Origin: Crossiella equi
GTDB lineage: Bacteria > Actinomycetota > Actinomycetes > Mycobacteriales > Pseudonocardiaceae
Assembly (NCBI RefSeq): GCF_017876755.1
Contig: NZ_JAGIOO010000001.1
Coordinates: 1,426,001-1,490,000 of the forward strand
Reading direction: 5' to 3'
Length of the DNA stretch: 64,000 bases
Both the position numbers and the translations under genes were made by a program. Of this stretch, positions 8,168-16,771 are shown piece by piece. A model generated the notes under the pieces. The model made no database searches. It was not told the DNA's origin and worked only from the letters and a program-made list of their open reading frames with translations. The stretch's first letter is position 1; each line of letters begins with the position of its first letter.

Positions 8168-9073
8168 TCAGGCCAGCAGCAGCGCCGCGTCCCACGGGAC
8201 CGGGGCCGTCCGGTCCGGGGTGGCCAGCACCAGGGCGATGCCCGCCGCGCCCTCCAGGAAGCCCGCGCGGTTGGCCACCGGCCGGAACTCCGCGTCCGGG
8301 TAGCGGAAGCCGAACGGCGCGGCCGGGTCGACGTGGGCCAGCACCCGCTCGGTCAGTCCGGGCAGGGCCGCCCGCAGGACCTCGTCGCCGCTGTCCCGCG
8401 CGATGCGGGCGGTGATGCGCAGGGCACCCGCGGCGCCGTGGCAGAGCGAGGCGTCGTGGAACTCCCAGGCGTCCCGGGCCAGCGCCGCCCGCATCGCGCG
8501 CACCGCCTGTTCGCCCCAGGCCGGTGCGCCGAGCGCGAGACCGGCCAGTTGCAGCGCCCGCACCACCCCCGGGCCGCCGTAACACCAGGCGGGCCGCGCG
8601 GGTGCGGGCCAGGGCAGGTAGTGCGGCCACAGCGGGCCGTGCTCGTCGGTGCCGGCCTGGGCCAGCAGGAACTCCGCCAGCCGGTGCAGCGCCTCGGCCT
8701 GTCCCGGTACCTCGGTCCCGGCGCGGGTGGCCAGGGCCAGCAGGCGGGCCAGCGCCTTGCGCGCGGCACCGGCCACGCTCGCGCGCAGGCCCCGGTAGTC
8801 CTCGTCGGTGCGCGCGGTGACCGCGGCGGCGTAGCCGATCGCCAGGTCCCCGGTGATCAGCCCGCCGCGCCCGGAGTCCGTGCGCTCCCGCACCGCGGCC
8901 GCCAGGTGCGCGTGCGCCCGCTCCCGGTACCCGGGCAGGCTGCCGTAGAAGACCGCGATGCCCGCGTAGCCCTCCACCAGCGAGGCCGCCTGCCAGTCCC
9001 CCGCCAGCGCGCGGACCTCCGCCGGGTCGGCCAGCCGGTCGGTGACCCAGCCGAGAACCTCGTGCGCGGTCAC
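8168..9073 (-). CDS. LanC-like lanthionine synthetase cyclase
   Basis: A 301-aa protein of the LanC family, which adds Cys thiols to dehydrated Ser/Thr to make lanthionine rings. Zinc ligands are Cys164 (WCYGGPG) and Cys211-His212 (CHGAAG), all present. It is shorter than typical LanC proteins of about 400 residues. The GTG start sits in a 4-nt GTGA overlap with an upstream fragment that matches the last part of a LanB-type dehydratase. No precursor peptide or complete dehydratase is in the window, so this looks like the tail of a decayed lanthipeptide operon, although the cyclase itself seems intact. Confidence 0.8.
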   Translation of the reverse strand: MTAHEVLGWVTDRLADPAEVRALAGDWQAASLVEGYAGIAVFYGSLPGYRERAHAHLAAAVRERTDSGRGGLITGDLAIGYAAAVTARTDEDYRGLRASVAGAARKALARLLALATRAGTEVPGQAEALHRLAEFLLAQAGTDEHGPLWPHYLPWPAPARPAWCYGGPGVVRALQLAGLALGAPAWGEQAVRAMRAALARDAWEFHDASLCHGAAGALRITARIARDSGDEVLRAALPGLTERVLAHVDPAAPFGFRYPDAEFRPVANRAGFLEGAAGIALVLATPDRTAPVPWDAALLLA

Positions 9074-9290
9074 CGGCCTGCCCGCCGACGGCCCTCGCGC
9101 ACCCGGGCCAGGCCCCGGCAGGCGGCCAGCACCGAACGCTCGGAGTCCGGGTCGATGCCGATCACCCGGTTGTGGTGCATGTGCAGCAGGCTGCTCAGCA
9201 CACCGTCCACAAGGGACGGTTCCTGGGCGTGCACGGCTGCGCCGTAGGTCCGCAGCGCCTCGGTCCAGGCAGCGGTGCTCGTCGAAGGCC
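9070..9290 (-). pseudogene. C-terminal remnant of a LanB-type/SpaB_C dehydratase
   Basis: The frame ending at 9070 encodes about 65 residues with the signature end of lantibiotic dehydratases and thiopeptide-type proteins: WTEALRTYGAAV, then LLHMHHNRVIGIDPDSER, then a short helix. Further 5' (toward 9377) the similarity stops and no credible start codon or SD is seen. The monooxygenase gene ends at 9378. The stop overlaps the LanC-like start, as in an operon. I infer that a deletion removed most of a LanB gene. The upstream limit given is approximate. Confidence 0.6.
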
Positions 9291-9377
9291 AGGCGGCCCA
9301 CCCCGGCGACTGTGGGCACACCGGCCGCTGCGCGTGCTGACCCTGGCGCTGACCGCGTGGAGCTGGCGCGTGCTGGG

Positions 9378-10910
9378 TCAGGCCAACCGCTTCTCCAACG
9401 CCGGGTCCTCCGCCGGGGACAGCGAGGCCAGCCGGGACAGCAGCCGCGGCGTCACGTCCCGGTAGGCGGCCGGGTTCACCGGGTTGAGCCAGTGCCGGAA
9501 GCGGGTGGCGCGGCCCAGGTTGAGGTCCAGGTCGTCGAGCATCTCGTCCACGTTGTGGATGGAGAACGGGATGATCTTGGTACCTCGGCAGCGGTGGCGA
9601 CTGGTGGCCTCGTCCATGAACGCCAGCTGCGCGGTGATCGCCGCCTGTTTGTCCACATCGGACACTTTCGGGGTGAGCCCGGCCAGGTCCGCCGCGATCC
9701 ACACCGCGGCCATCTCGGCGTTGAGGGGGCTGAAGAAGGAGGAGTTGTAGCCGTTGAAGTACAGGCCGGGCACGTCCACCGGCTGGATCTGCCGGTACAG
9801 CGCGAAGTTCCCGCGCTCGTCCAGCACCCGCGCCCGCACCGCCTCGGGCAGGAACGGCACGCCCTGGGTGTAGCCGGTGGCGCAGACGACCAGGTCGGCG
9901 GGCAGGCGCGTGCCGTTGGCCAGCTCGGCGTACGGCTTGCCGTCCAGGGCGGACAACCGCACGATCGTGGTGTCCTTGTGCACGGCGATGCGCCCGTCGG
10001 CGACCTGCTCGAAGAAGCCCTCGGTGACCAGCCCGATGGCGCCGCGCACGATGTCCTCCATGCTCCCGCGCGGCACCAGGTCCAGGCGCCCCAGGCCGAG
10101 CTGCCGCACGGACACCGGCCCGAGCGAGTTGAGCAGGCGCCGCCGCGGGCCGTCGCCGGGCCCGTGCAGGAACTTCTCGAACCCGCGCAGCCGGAGGTAC
10201 CGGAACAGCGCCTCCCCGAGGCGGGTGAGCAGCAGCAGCTTGAAGTTGAGCACCCCGGCGATGCGCCGCGGGATCTTCCACAGCAGCTGCCGGGCGACCA
10301 CCGACGTGCTGGCGGCCACCCCACTGGTGGCCACGGCGATATCGCAGGCGGTCTTGCCGTAGCCGACGACCAGGACGTGCTTGTCCCGGCCCTGCTCGAC
10401 CTCGTTGAACTCGCTGCCCGCGCACAGCCGTCCCCCGGCCGCGGTGAACTCGGCCAGCCCGGCGTACTCGGGCACCGAGGGCTCGCAGAAGACCCCGTTG
10501 GCCACGACCACGCGGTCGACGCGCTCGGTCCCGGCGGCCGTGGTCACCCGCCACCCGTCCCCGGCGGGCACCACGGAACTGACCTCGGTGTCCAGGCGGA
10601 GTAGGCGCTCCAACCCGAAGTGCGCGGCATACCCGGCGAGGTACTCCTGGATCTGCGCCCCGGTGGGCCACTCGGGGAAGTCGGCGGGCATGGGGTAGTC
10701 GGAGAGCGCGTACTGCTCCTTGGGACTCTGCGTGGTGACCCCGGGGTAACGCCGGGTCCGGCTCCACACCCCGCCCACATCGGGCGCCTTGTCGAACACG
10801 GTCACGAGGTGCCCGGCCTGGGTGAGCACCTTCGCGGTGCTCAGCCCGGCCACACCGGCCCCGATGACCGCGACCCGAGACCCCCTGGACGGCACAGCAC
10901 TGAGTGGCAC
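9378..10910 (-). CDS. Flavin-containing monooxygenase
   Basis: A 510-aa FAD/NADPH-dependent monooxygenase of the FMO/Baeyer-Villiger group. The FAD Rossmann motif is VIGAGVAGLS (about 15-24), and a second nucleotide-binding motif VVGYGKTACDIA lies near 180. The conserved CATGYTQG is near 345. Such enzymes hydroxylate N or S atoms or insert oxygen next to ketones. A GTG start with AAGGAG 6 nt upstream is convincing. It lies upstream of the LanB/LanC remnants on the same strand, so it may once have been a tailoring enzyme, but that is inference. The repeat array at 11019-11302 occupies its upstream region. Confidence 0.9.
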   Translation of the reverse strand: MPLSAVPSRGSRVAVIGAGVAGLSTAKVLTQAGHLVTVFDKAPDVGGVWSRTRRYPGVTTQSPKEQYALSDYPMPADFPEWPTGAQIQEYLAGYAAHFGLERLLRLDTEVSSVVPAGDGWRVTTAAGTERVDRVVVANGVFCEPSVPEYAGLAEFTAAGGRLCAGSEFNEVEQGRDKHVLVVGYGKTACDIAVATSGVAASTSVVARQLLWKIPRRIAGVLNFKLLLLTRLGEALFRYLRLRGFEKFLHGPGDGPRRRLLNSLGPVSVRQLGLGRLDLVPRGSMEDIVRGAIGLVTEGFFEQVADGRIAVHKDTTIVRLSALDGKPYAELANGTRLPADLVVCATGYTQGVPFLPEAVRARVLDERGNFALYRQIQPVDVPGLYFNGYNSSFFSPLNAEMAAVWIAADLAGLTPKVSDVDKQAAITAQLAFMDEATSRHRCRGTKIIPFSIHNVDEMLDDLDLNLGRATRFRHWLNPVNPAAYRDVTPRLLSRLASLSPAEDPALEKRLA

Positions 10911-11018
10911 GGCACGCTCCTTCCCTCACCTGGGAACACAGCGTGATCGCCCCGCCGTCCGGCAGCAACAACAGGGCCCGCTGAGCGGGACCCAACCAAC
11001 GCTGACAGCCCACCTGAC

Positions 11019-11150
11019 CGTGTTGGCCGATCGCGTACCCCGTGTTTGCCGCCCCAGTACCTCGTGTTGGCCGATCCCGTACGTCGTGTTGGCCCTCCCC
11101 GCACCCCGTGTTGGCCGATCGCGTATCCCGTGTTGGCTGGAACGGTCCCC
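11019..11150 (+). repeat. 22-nt tandem repeat block, six units (left block)
   Basis: Six units start at 11019, 11041, 11063, 11085, 11107 and 11129, exactly 22 nt apart. Each begins CGTGTTKGC(C/T). The second half is more variable, around GATCGCGTACCC. The period is not a multiple of three, so it is not coding, and there are no unique spacers. The same unit recurs in inverted orientation from 11193 to 11302. The block lies between the monooxygenase start (10910) and the end of the DUF4097 gene (11401). Confidence 0.85.
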
Positions 11151-11192
11151 CGCTTCGGCCAGCACCGAGCAGCCACCCCGACGGCTGGTACC

Positions 11193-11302
11193 AGCTGCGA
11201 TCTCGGCCAACACAACGCACTGATGCGGCCAACACGGGGTACGGGAACGACAAACACGGCGTGCGGGATAGGCCAACACGGGGTACCGGGTCGGCAAACA
11301 CG
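11193..11302 (-). repeat. 22-nt tandem repeat block, five units in inverted orientation (right block)
   Basis: Read on the minus strand, five units begin at 11302, 11280, 11258, 11236 and 11214 with the same YGTGTTKGYC core and exactly 22-nt spacing. Together with the left block they form an imperfect inverted repeat of about 284 bp around a 42-bp non-repeated centre (11151-11192). RNA from either strand could fold into a long hairpin. The pattern could also be a phased protein-binding array, since 22 nt is about two helical turns. Confidence 0.85.
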
Positions 11303-11400
11303 GCGAGCGGGTCGGGTTGGTTGGCCGGGGGACGGCCCCCTGCCGTCCCCCGGCCGGTGACCGGGACGCGTCCGCGACAGCGCGTCCCAGCGGGAACGGG

Positions 11401-12129
11401 TCAGGCGTAGCGCACGGTGACGTCGCCCGAGTCGCTGGTGGCCTTGATGGTGCGCGGGCTGCCCGGCTCCCGGGTGACGTCGACCCGCACCTCGCCGCTC
11501 GACGCCGTGGCCTCGACCTGGTACGACGCCGGGTCGCGGGGCACGGTGACGGTGATGGTGCCGCTGTCCGCCCGGGTGATCAGGCTGGTGGGCGCCTGGG
11601 TGAAGTCGGCCCGGATGTCGCCGGAGTCCGCGCTGAGCTCGGCCTTCGCCGACTGCGCGCCCGTCGCGGTGATCCGGCCCGAGTCGCTGTGCGCCCACAG
11701 CGCGGAGCGGGGGTTGGTGGCGGTGATATCGCCGCTGTCGGTGCTCAGCCGCAGGTCCCCGGTGAGGTCGGTGACCGTGACCTCGCCTGAGTCGGTGCGC
11801 GCCTCGACCGGCGTGCCCGCCGGGAGGCTGATCTCGTAGTCGACCGAGCAGTTGCAGCGGTCCTTGGCCGTGACGCGGAGCGCGTCACCCGACCACTCCT
11901 CGGTGTAGCCCGGCTTCGTGGTGGTCCAGTGCAGCCTGCGTGTGATGCGCACCTTGTCGTCCCCGCTGGCACGCAGCGTGATGTCGCCGCTGTCCAGGTC
12001 CAGGGTCAGCCGCGTGAGCCGCTGCGTGACGTCCTGCTGCTGGGTCTCCTGGTTGCGGCCGACCAGACCGCAGCCGGACAGCACCGCGGCGCAGGCCAGC
12101 AGGGCCGCCCAGGCTGTGAAGGTCCTCAT
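11401..12129 (-). CDS. DUF4097-type putative lipoprotein
   Basis: A 242-aa exported protein. The signal peptide ends in a lipobox LSGC, so it is probably anchored in the membrane. The mature part is a repetitive beta-helix-like fold: short strands with the recurring pattern (T/S)DSG(D/E)(I/V)T, about nine times. This is typical of the DUF4097/DUF2807 adhesin-like family. Two cysteines (CNC) occur near residue 95. The function of the family is unknown; members often sit near envelope-stress systems. The gene is alone on its strand here, with the repeat array beyond its stop. Confidence 0.85.
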   Translation of the reverse strand: MRTFTAWAALLACAAVLSGCGLVGRNQETQQQDVTQRLTRLTLDLDSGDITLRASGDDKVRITRRLHWTTTKPGYTEEWSGDALRVTAKDRCNCSVDYEISLPAGTPVEARTDSGEVTVTDLTGDLRLSTDSGDITATNPRSALWAHSDSGRITATGAQSAKAELSADSGDIRADFTQAPTSLITRADSGTITVTVPRDPASYQVEATASSGEVRVDVTREPGSPRTIKATSDSGDVTVRYA

Positions 12130-12184
12130 GGTGGGAAACGTTAGTGAGGGCGGCCCGGCCGGAGCGATGAGGTTGCCCCCACAG

Positions 12185-12212
12185 CCGGGGGTGGAGCTGT
12201 CCCCACCCCCGG
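12185..12212 (-). terminator. Hairpin after the PL6-like gene
   Basis: A perfect 10-bp stem CCGGGGGTGG/CCACCCCCGG with an 8-nt loop, 14 nt past the stop of the lyase gene. There is no U-tract, as is common for actinomycete terminators. Confidence 0.55.
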
Positions 12213-12226
12213 CCGGGTGAAACCGA

Positions 12227-13606
12227 TCAGGCGTTCGGGCCGACGTCGGACTTGGTCAGCGGCTTGCGGACCACCGAGCCGCCGAACTCGTCCGCGCCCA
12301 CGTCCAGCTTGCCCGACCGCGCGTGCGGGTCGAAGTCCGTGGTCACGTACGGGTAGTCGCCCACCCCGGCGTCGATGGCCGGGCTGCCCGAGGCCAGGCG
12401 GCGCAGGCCGTTGGCGTCGGTCACGAGCTTCGGGTCGACCGCCCGGTAACCACCGGAGGGCATGCCCGCCGAGGCCCCGAAGGCGATGTTGCCCTCGTAC
12501 CTCACCACCGAGCCCGAGTCCATGGTGACCAGCGAACCCGAGCTGCCGACAATGATGTTGTTGGCCAGCACGCAGTCCTTCGGCAGGAACTCCCCGCCGT
12601 CGCTGTCCACCACCGCGCTGGTGCCGATCAGCGTGTTGTAGGCGACGACGACCCGGTCCGGGCGGTCGTGGCCGGTGCTGGTCGGACCGCTGTCCGCCTC
12701 CGAGCCCTTGCCGAAGATCAGCGCCTTCGAGCCGGTGCTCGCCACGTAGTTGTTGATCACCTTGTGGTCGTTGCCGTGGAAGCGGATGCCGGTGGCCCCG
12801 AGCAGCAGGTTGCCCTCCACCAGGTTGCGGTGGCCGTGCCGCAGCACGATGTAGCCCTTGCTGTCCCGGATGGTGTTGTACCGGATCTTGTTGTCCGAGG
12901 CCTTGACCGAGATGGCCTCGGGGTCGCCGTTGGCGCGCTCGAACAGGTTGTACTCGATCTCCGCGTTGGCCGAGTACGACTGCTTGTGGCTGAAGCCGAG
13001 ACGGATCGACTCACCGCCGTTCGAGCCGGTGAAACCGTGGTTGTAGAAGTAGTTGTGGTGCACCTTCGTCCGCTTGGCCACGTTGTCGCTGGGCCCGGCG
13101 ATCTGCAGGAACACGCCCTGGCTGGTGCGGTTCTGGAAGGTGTTGTGGTCGACCTCCACGTCGTTGCCGTTCACCGTGAACCAGTTGCCGTCACTGGTGA
13201 GCTGCACGGTGTTGCGGGTGAACCGCACGTGGTGGGCCGAGGACGGGATGGACACCGAGCCCCCGTGCCGGAGGCTGAAGCCGCTCACCTCGACGTCGTG
13301 CAGACCGTCGGCGAAGGCGAACCCGGTGCTGCCCTTGATCTCGGCCTTGCCCGGGTTCGCGGCCACGACCCGGATCGGCGACCCGGACGTGCCGGAGCGC
13401 TTCACCTGGATCGCGCTGCTCGCGGTGTAGCTGCCGTCGGCCAGCTCGATGCGGTCTCCCGGGTTGGCCGAGTTCAGTGCGTTTTGCAGGGCGGACAGGC
13501 TGCTGACTCGGACCGTCCCCTCCGGACCCGCTGCGGCAGCGGGGACCGGGAGGAGGACCAGCGTGGTGGCGCACGCGGTCAGCAACACGGCGTTGTGTCG
13601 TTTCAT
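12227..13606 (-). CDS. Secreted polysaccharide lyase, PL6/chondroitinase-B-like
   Basis: A 459-aa exported right-handed beta-helix protein. A signal peptide of about 25 residues starts at MKRHNAVLL. The start is chosen by AGGAG upstream and by the signal peptide. The body has the many short Asn-rich rungs of parallel beta-helix lyases. The conserved Lys in ISVKASDN and Arg in IVLRHGHRN match the catalytic Lys/Arg pair of chondroitinase B and alginate lyases of family PL6. It ends with the common SPAIDAG segment. The likely substrate is an uronic-acid-containing polysaccharide, but the exact one is unknown. A hairpin terminator follows. Confidence 0.85.
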   Translation of the reverse strand: MKRHNAVLLTACATTLVLLPVPAAAAGPEGTVRVSSLSALQNALNSANPGDRIELADGSYTASSAIQVKRSGTSGSPIRVVAANPGKAEIKGSTGFAFADGLHDVEVSGFSLRHGGSVSIPSSAHHVRFTRNTVQLTSDGNWFTVNGNDVEVDHNTFQNRTSQGVFLQIAGPSDNVAKRTKVHHNYFYNHGFTGSNGGESIRLGFSHKQSYSANAEIEYNLFERANGDPEAISVKASDNKIRYNTIRDSKGYIVLRHGHRNLVEGNLLLGATGIRFHGNDHKVINNYVASTGSKALIFGKGSEADSGPTSTGHDRPDRVVVAYNTLIGTSAVVDSDGGEFLPKDCVLANNIIVGSSGSLVTMDSGSVVRYEGNIAFGASAGMPSGGYRAVDPKLVTDANGLRRLASGSPAIDAGVGDYPYVTTDFDPHARSGKLDVGADEFGGSVVRKPLTKSDVGPNA

Positions 13607-13684
13607 CGCCAACTTCTCCTGGGCGGTAGTCGGCGCGGCGGTGACGCCCAACCTAGGCAGTCATCCGATCTCTCGTCAAGAATC

Positions 13685-14749
13685 CTAACGAAGTCCCTGA
13701 ACCCGGTACTGCATCACGCGGTAGTTCTGGCGGTCGTACCACTGGCTGACCGCGATGTGCAGGTCACCGATCGTGGACCCCGGGAACACCCAGCCGCCGT
13801 ACGGGCTGGCCACCGCGTTGCCCTGCTCCTGGCCGGGCAGGGTGGGCACGATCATGGTCTGCTCGGGCGTGGCGAACAGGTTGGACGTGGGCAGCGGGAA
13901 GACCTGGGCGCGCATGTCCAGCGGCTGCATGTTCAGCCAGGTCAGGAGGTACTTCCCGTCGATCGCGCGGAAGCAGATCTCGCCCCAGCGGCGGGGCGCG
14001 GTGATCGTGGTCGGCGGCTGCCCCCAGGCCCAGCGGTTGTTCGCCCAGCCCCACGGCTCGTACGCCGAGGGCACGCCGAGCCGGTCCTGCCGCACGCGGT
14101 GCAGCAGCAGGCCCGAGGTGACGTCCCGGTTGAACACGGTGGAGAGCACGTAGCAGTAGCCGTCGTCGGCGACCGCGTAGGTCTTCTGCTGGAACTGCCC
14201 GCCATGGGCGTTCCCGGGCCACTGGCACAGGTACTCCCAGGTCTCGCCGTTGTCCCGGGAGCGCCAGAAGTCGCTGTGGTGGGTACGGTAGATGACCCCG
14301 CGCATGAGGTGCATGTACATCGTGCCGCCGATGGTGAAGACATCGGAGGGGATGGCCGTGGTGTGCCCGCCGCCGACCGGGTCGTGCGGTTCGGGCACCA
14401 GGCCGCGGGCGTGCGCCCCGCCGACGCTGCCGTCCACGCGCACGGTGGCCGGGTCGGCGCTGCGGGAGCGCAGGGCCACGGGCGCGCGCCAGTCCGGGCC
14501 GCCCACCCCGTCCCCGCTGAAGGTGTCGCCGCAGACCAGCAGCAGCGAGCCGTCGGGGCAGCGCACGGGGATGCCCAGGTCGGTCCACGGCGCGGCGAAG
14601 GCCCCGCTCTCGACGGGTCCGGTGAGGTTGCGGACCTTGTGGCCGGTGACGGCGAGCGGGCGGGCCTGTGCCGCGGCCCCGAGCAGAACGCCCGGGGCCG
14701 CGGCCAGACCCAGTCCCGCCGCGAGCACGGTGCGGCGGTTGATGGTCAT
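13685..14749 (-). CDS. DUF4185 domain secreted protein
   Basis: A 354-aa exported protein. The N terminus has a twin-arginine-like signal (NRRTVLAAGLGLAAAPG) with cleavage near AQA. The body matches DUF4185, a five-bladed propeller-like domain with PVRCPDGSLLLVCGDTFSG, SDFWRSRDNGETW and HGGQFQQKTYA features. Members occur near glycan-degrading and cell-wall enzymes. The start lies 13 nt beyond the stop of the amidase/FG-GAP gene on the same strand, so it is probably the last gene of a three-gene operon. The biochemical role is unknown. Confidence 0.8.
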   Translation of the reverse strand: MTINRRTVLAAGLGLAAAPGVLLGAAAQARPLAVTGHKVRNLTGPVESGAFAAPWTDLGIPVRCPDGSLLLVCGDTFSGDGVGGPDWRAPVALRSRSADPATVRVDGSVGGAHARGLVPEPHDPVGGGHTTAIPSDVFTIGGTMYMHLMRGVIYRTHHSDFWRSRDNGETWEYLCQWPGNAHGGQFQQKTYAVADDGYCYVLSTVFNRDVTSGLLLHRVRQDRLGVPSAYEPWGWANNRWAWGQPPTTITAPRRWGEICFRAIDGKYLLTWLNMQPLDMRAQVFPLPTSNLFATPEQTMIVPTLPGQEQGNAVASPYGGWVFPGSTIGDLHIAVSQWYDRQNYRVMQYRVQGLR

Positions 14750-14762
14750 GTCCGTCTCCTGG

Positions 14763-16760
14763 TCAGAGGGCTCGTTCGCCGGGCAGGCCGAAGAAGTCGT
14801 GCCACTTCGCCCCGCCGAGGAAACCGGTCCCGGTGGACAGCGCCACGTACACGTCGGCGCTGGCGGTGTGGGTGAAGGTGACGACGTCGGTCTTGCCGTC
14901 CCCGTTGAAGTCGCCGACGTAGGGGAACTCCCCGGCGATGCCGAAGAAGTCCTGCCACTTCACCGAGGTCCCGGTGAAGGCGTTGGTCTTGTTCGAGTTC
15001 GCCACGTAGACGTCCCCGTTGGCGTCGTTGGTGAACGTGGCGATGTCCGCGGCCCCGTCCCCGTTGAAGTCGCCCAGCCGGGGCGCCTCCCGGCCGACGG
15101 CGAAGAACTCGTGCCACAGCGCGGGCGCCCCGAACCCGGCCCCGCTGGAGAACGCGACGAGCACGTCGGCGCGGGTGTCCTGGGTGAACACCACGATGTC
15201 GTCCTTGCCGTCACCGTTCACGTCGGCCACGCCCGGCGACTCCCCGGCGATGCCGAAGTAGTCGTGCCACTTCGCGGAGGGGCCGAAGCCGGATCCGTTG
15301 GACAGCGCGACGTAGACGTCCCCGAGCTGGTTGCGGGTGAACACGACGATATCGTCCTTGCCGTCGCCGTTGACGTCCCCGATCGCGGGCACCTCCCCGC
15401 CCAGGGCGAAGAAGTCGTGCCACACCCGGGCCTGCCCGAACCCGGTCCCCGTGGACAGCGAGACCATCGCGTCCGCCCTGGAGCCGTGGGTGAAGGTGAT
15501 GATGTCGTCCTTGCCGTCCCCGTTGAAGTCACCGGTCAACGGCGTCTCCCCGGCCGGGGCGAAGAACTCGTGCCACTTCCCGGACGGCCCGAACCCGGTC
15601 CCGGTGGACAGCGAGACGTAGACGTCGCCGAGCGAGTTCTGGGTGAAGGCCACGATGTCGTCCCGCCCGTCGCCGTTGAAGTCGGCCGAGGAGCCGGTGA
15701 ACACGTTGGCCGCGCCGCCCCCGTTGACCAGCTGCATGTAGTGCGCCCAGTTCCAGTGTGGACCGGGGTCGGTGTGGTCGTTGCCGGGTACCTCGTTGTG
15801 CCCCACGATGTTCGCCCGGGTCTTGGCGATGCCGTACCGGTCGGCGAGGTGCCGGGTGAGTGCGGCCGAGGACCGGTACATGGCGTCGGTGAACCAGGAC
15901 GGGTTGTTGACGAACCCCTCGTGCTCGATCCCGACCGACCGCGGGTTCCAGGACCGGGCATGGTAGGCGGTGTCGCCCTCCCGCACGGTCTGGGTGACCT
16001 CGCCGTCGGAGGAGCGGATGACGTAGTGCGCGCTGACCTTGGAGGTGGGGTTCTGGAACCAGCTGATCGACCCCGCGTAGGAACCCTGGGTCACGTGGAT
16101 GACGATCTTGTCGATCCGCGCGGACCGCCCGGCGGCGTAGTTGTTGCCGTGCGCGGGCGCCCACCGCGCGGGCCCGTAGTCGGCGCTCAGCACCCCGATG
16201 TCCGGAGTGGACGGTCGGGAGACCTGGCGCGGTGGCACGCTGACCCGCTCCCCGGCGGGGGTGCGGGCGTCCAGCCCGGTGCGCAGCAGCTCGAACACGG
16301 TGTCCGCGTAGGAGCTCGCCACCCCCGGGTCGCTCGCCCCGGAGTAGGCGGCCACCACGGGGTACCAGGCGGCGAGCCGGGTGCGGTCACCGAGGCCGTG
16401 CGCGTCGGCGAGGGCCCGCAGCACGGCGACGCCGCCGCGGATGTTGGCGCGGTCGTCGGCCCGCAGCGAGGCGGTGGACTCCCCGGTCAGCTCGGCGGCC
16501 TGCTCCAGGGTCCGCCGGGTGGGGTTGCTGACCAGGTGCATGACCCCGAACCCGTTGGCCTGGCTGGGTTCGCCGGCGTGGCCGTCCAGGTGGGTCTCCC
16601 CGTACCCCACGGCGACCGCGAGGTCGCGGGGCACGTCGAACTCGGCGCAGGCCCGCCCGAACGCGGCGTCCATGCCGTCGGCGGGGGCGGCGTGGGCGTT
16701 GGCGGTCAAGGACAGGGCTAACGCGAAGGCGGCCGCGAACAGCCGCGCACCAGCACGCAT
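14763..16760 (-). CDS. Secreted N-acetylmuramoyl-L-alanine amidase with six FG-GAP repeats
   Basis: A 665-aa exported wall hydrolase. A signal peptide (ARLFAAAFALALSLTANA) is followed by a helical domain (about 28-170), then an Amidase_2 domain (about 195-335) with zinc-site motifs IVIHVTQG and DHTDPGPHW and the GIEHEGF segment. The C-terminal half is six 51-residue FG-GAP/VCBS-like repeats, each with a D(F/V)NGDGxxD calcium-binding loop, probably a small beta-propeller for wall or surface binding. GGGAGAG precedes the ATG. The upstream gene ends 11 nt away and shares nearly identical repeats. Confidence 0.9.
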   Translation of the reverse strand: MRAGARLFAAAFALALSLTANAHAAPADGMDAAFGRACAEFDVPRDLAVAVGYGETHLDGHAGEPSQANGFGVMHLVSNPTRRTLEQAAELTGESTASLRADDRANIRGGVAVLRALADAHGLGDRTRLAAWYPVVAAYSGASDPGVASSYADTVFELLRTGLDARTPAGERVSVPPRQVSRPSTPDIGVLSADYGPARWAPAHGNNYAAGRSARIDKIVIHVTQGSYAGSISWFQNPTSKVSAHYVIRSSDGEVTQTVREGDTAYHARSWNPRSVGIEHEGFVNNPSWFTDAMYRSSAALTRHLADRYGIAKTRANIVGHNEVPGNDHTDPGPHWNWAHYMQLVNGGGAANVFTGSSADFNGDGRDDIVAFTQNSLGDVYVSLSTGTGFGPSGKWHEFFAPAGETPLTGDFNGDGKDDIITFTHGSRADAMVSLSTGTGFGQARVWHDFFALGGEVPAIGDVNGDGKDDIVVFTRNQLGDVYVALSNGSGFGPSAKWHDYFGIAGESPGVADVNGDGKDDIVVFTQDTRADVLVAFSSGAGFGAPALWHEFFAVGREAPRLGDFNGDGAADIATFTNDANGDVYVANSNKTNAFTGTSVKWQDFFGIAGEFPYVGDFNGDGKTDVVTFTHTASADVYVALSTGTGFLGGAKWHDFFGLPGERAL

Positions 16761-16771
16761 GGGACTCTCCC

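Noticed and set aside
9220-9319. Longer N terminus for the LanC-like protein (383 aa)
   Set aside because: The extra 82 residues are Arg/Pro-rich out-of-frame sequence of the LanB remnant; GTG 9073 in the GTGA overlap fits the family start.
11019-11302. CRISPR array
   Set aside because: The 22-nt units abut each other with no unique spacers, are imperfect, and reverse orientation in the middle. No cas gene is present.
10911-11400. Coding gene through the repeat array
   Set aside because: Several frames stay open, but the 22-nt period shifts frame in every unit, so the translations are repeat artefacts.
12323-14875. 850-aa plus-strand frame over the PL6 and DUF4185 genes
   Set aside because: It crosses two well-supported minus-strand genes and has no domain or SD; it is a GC shadow.
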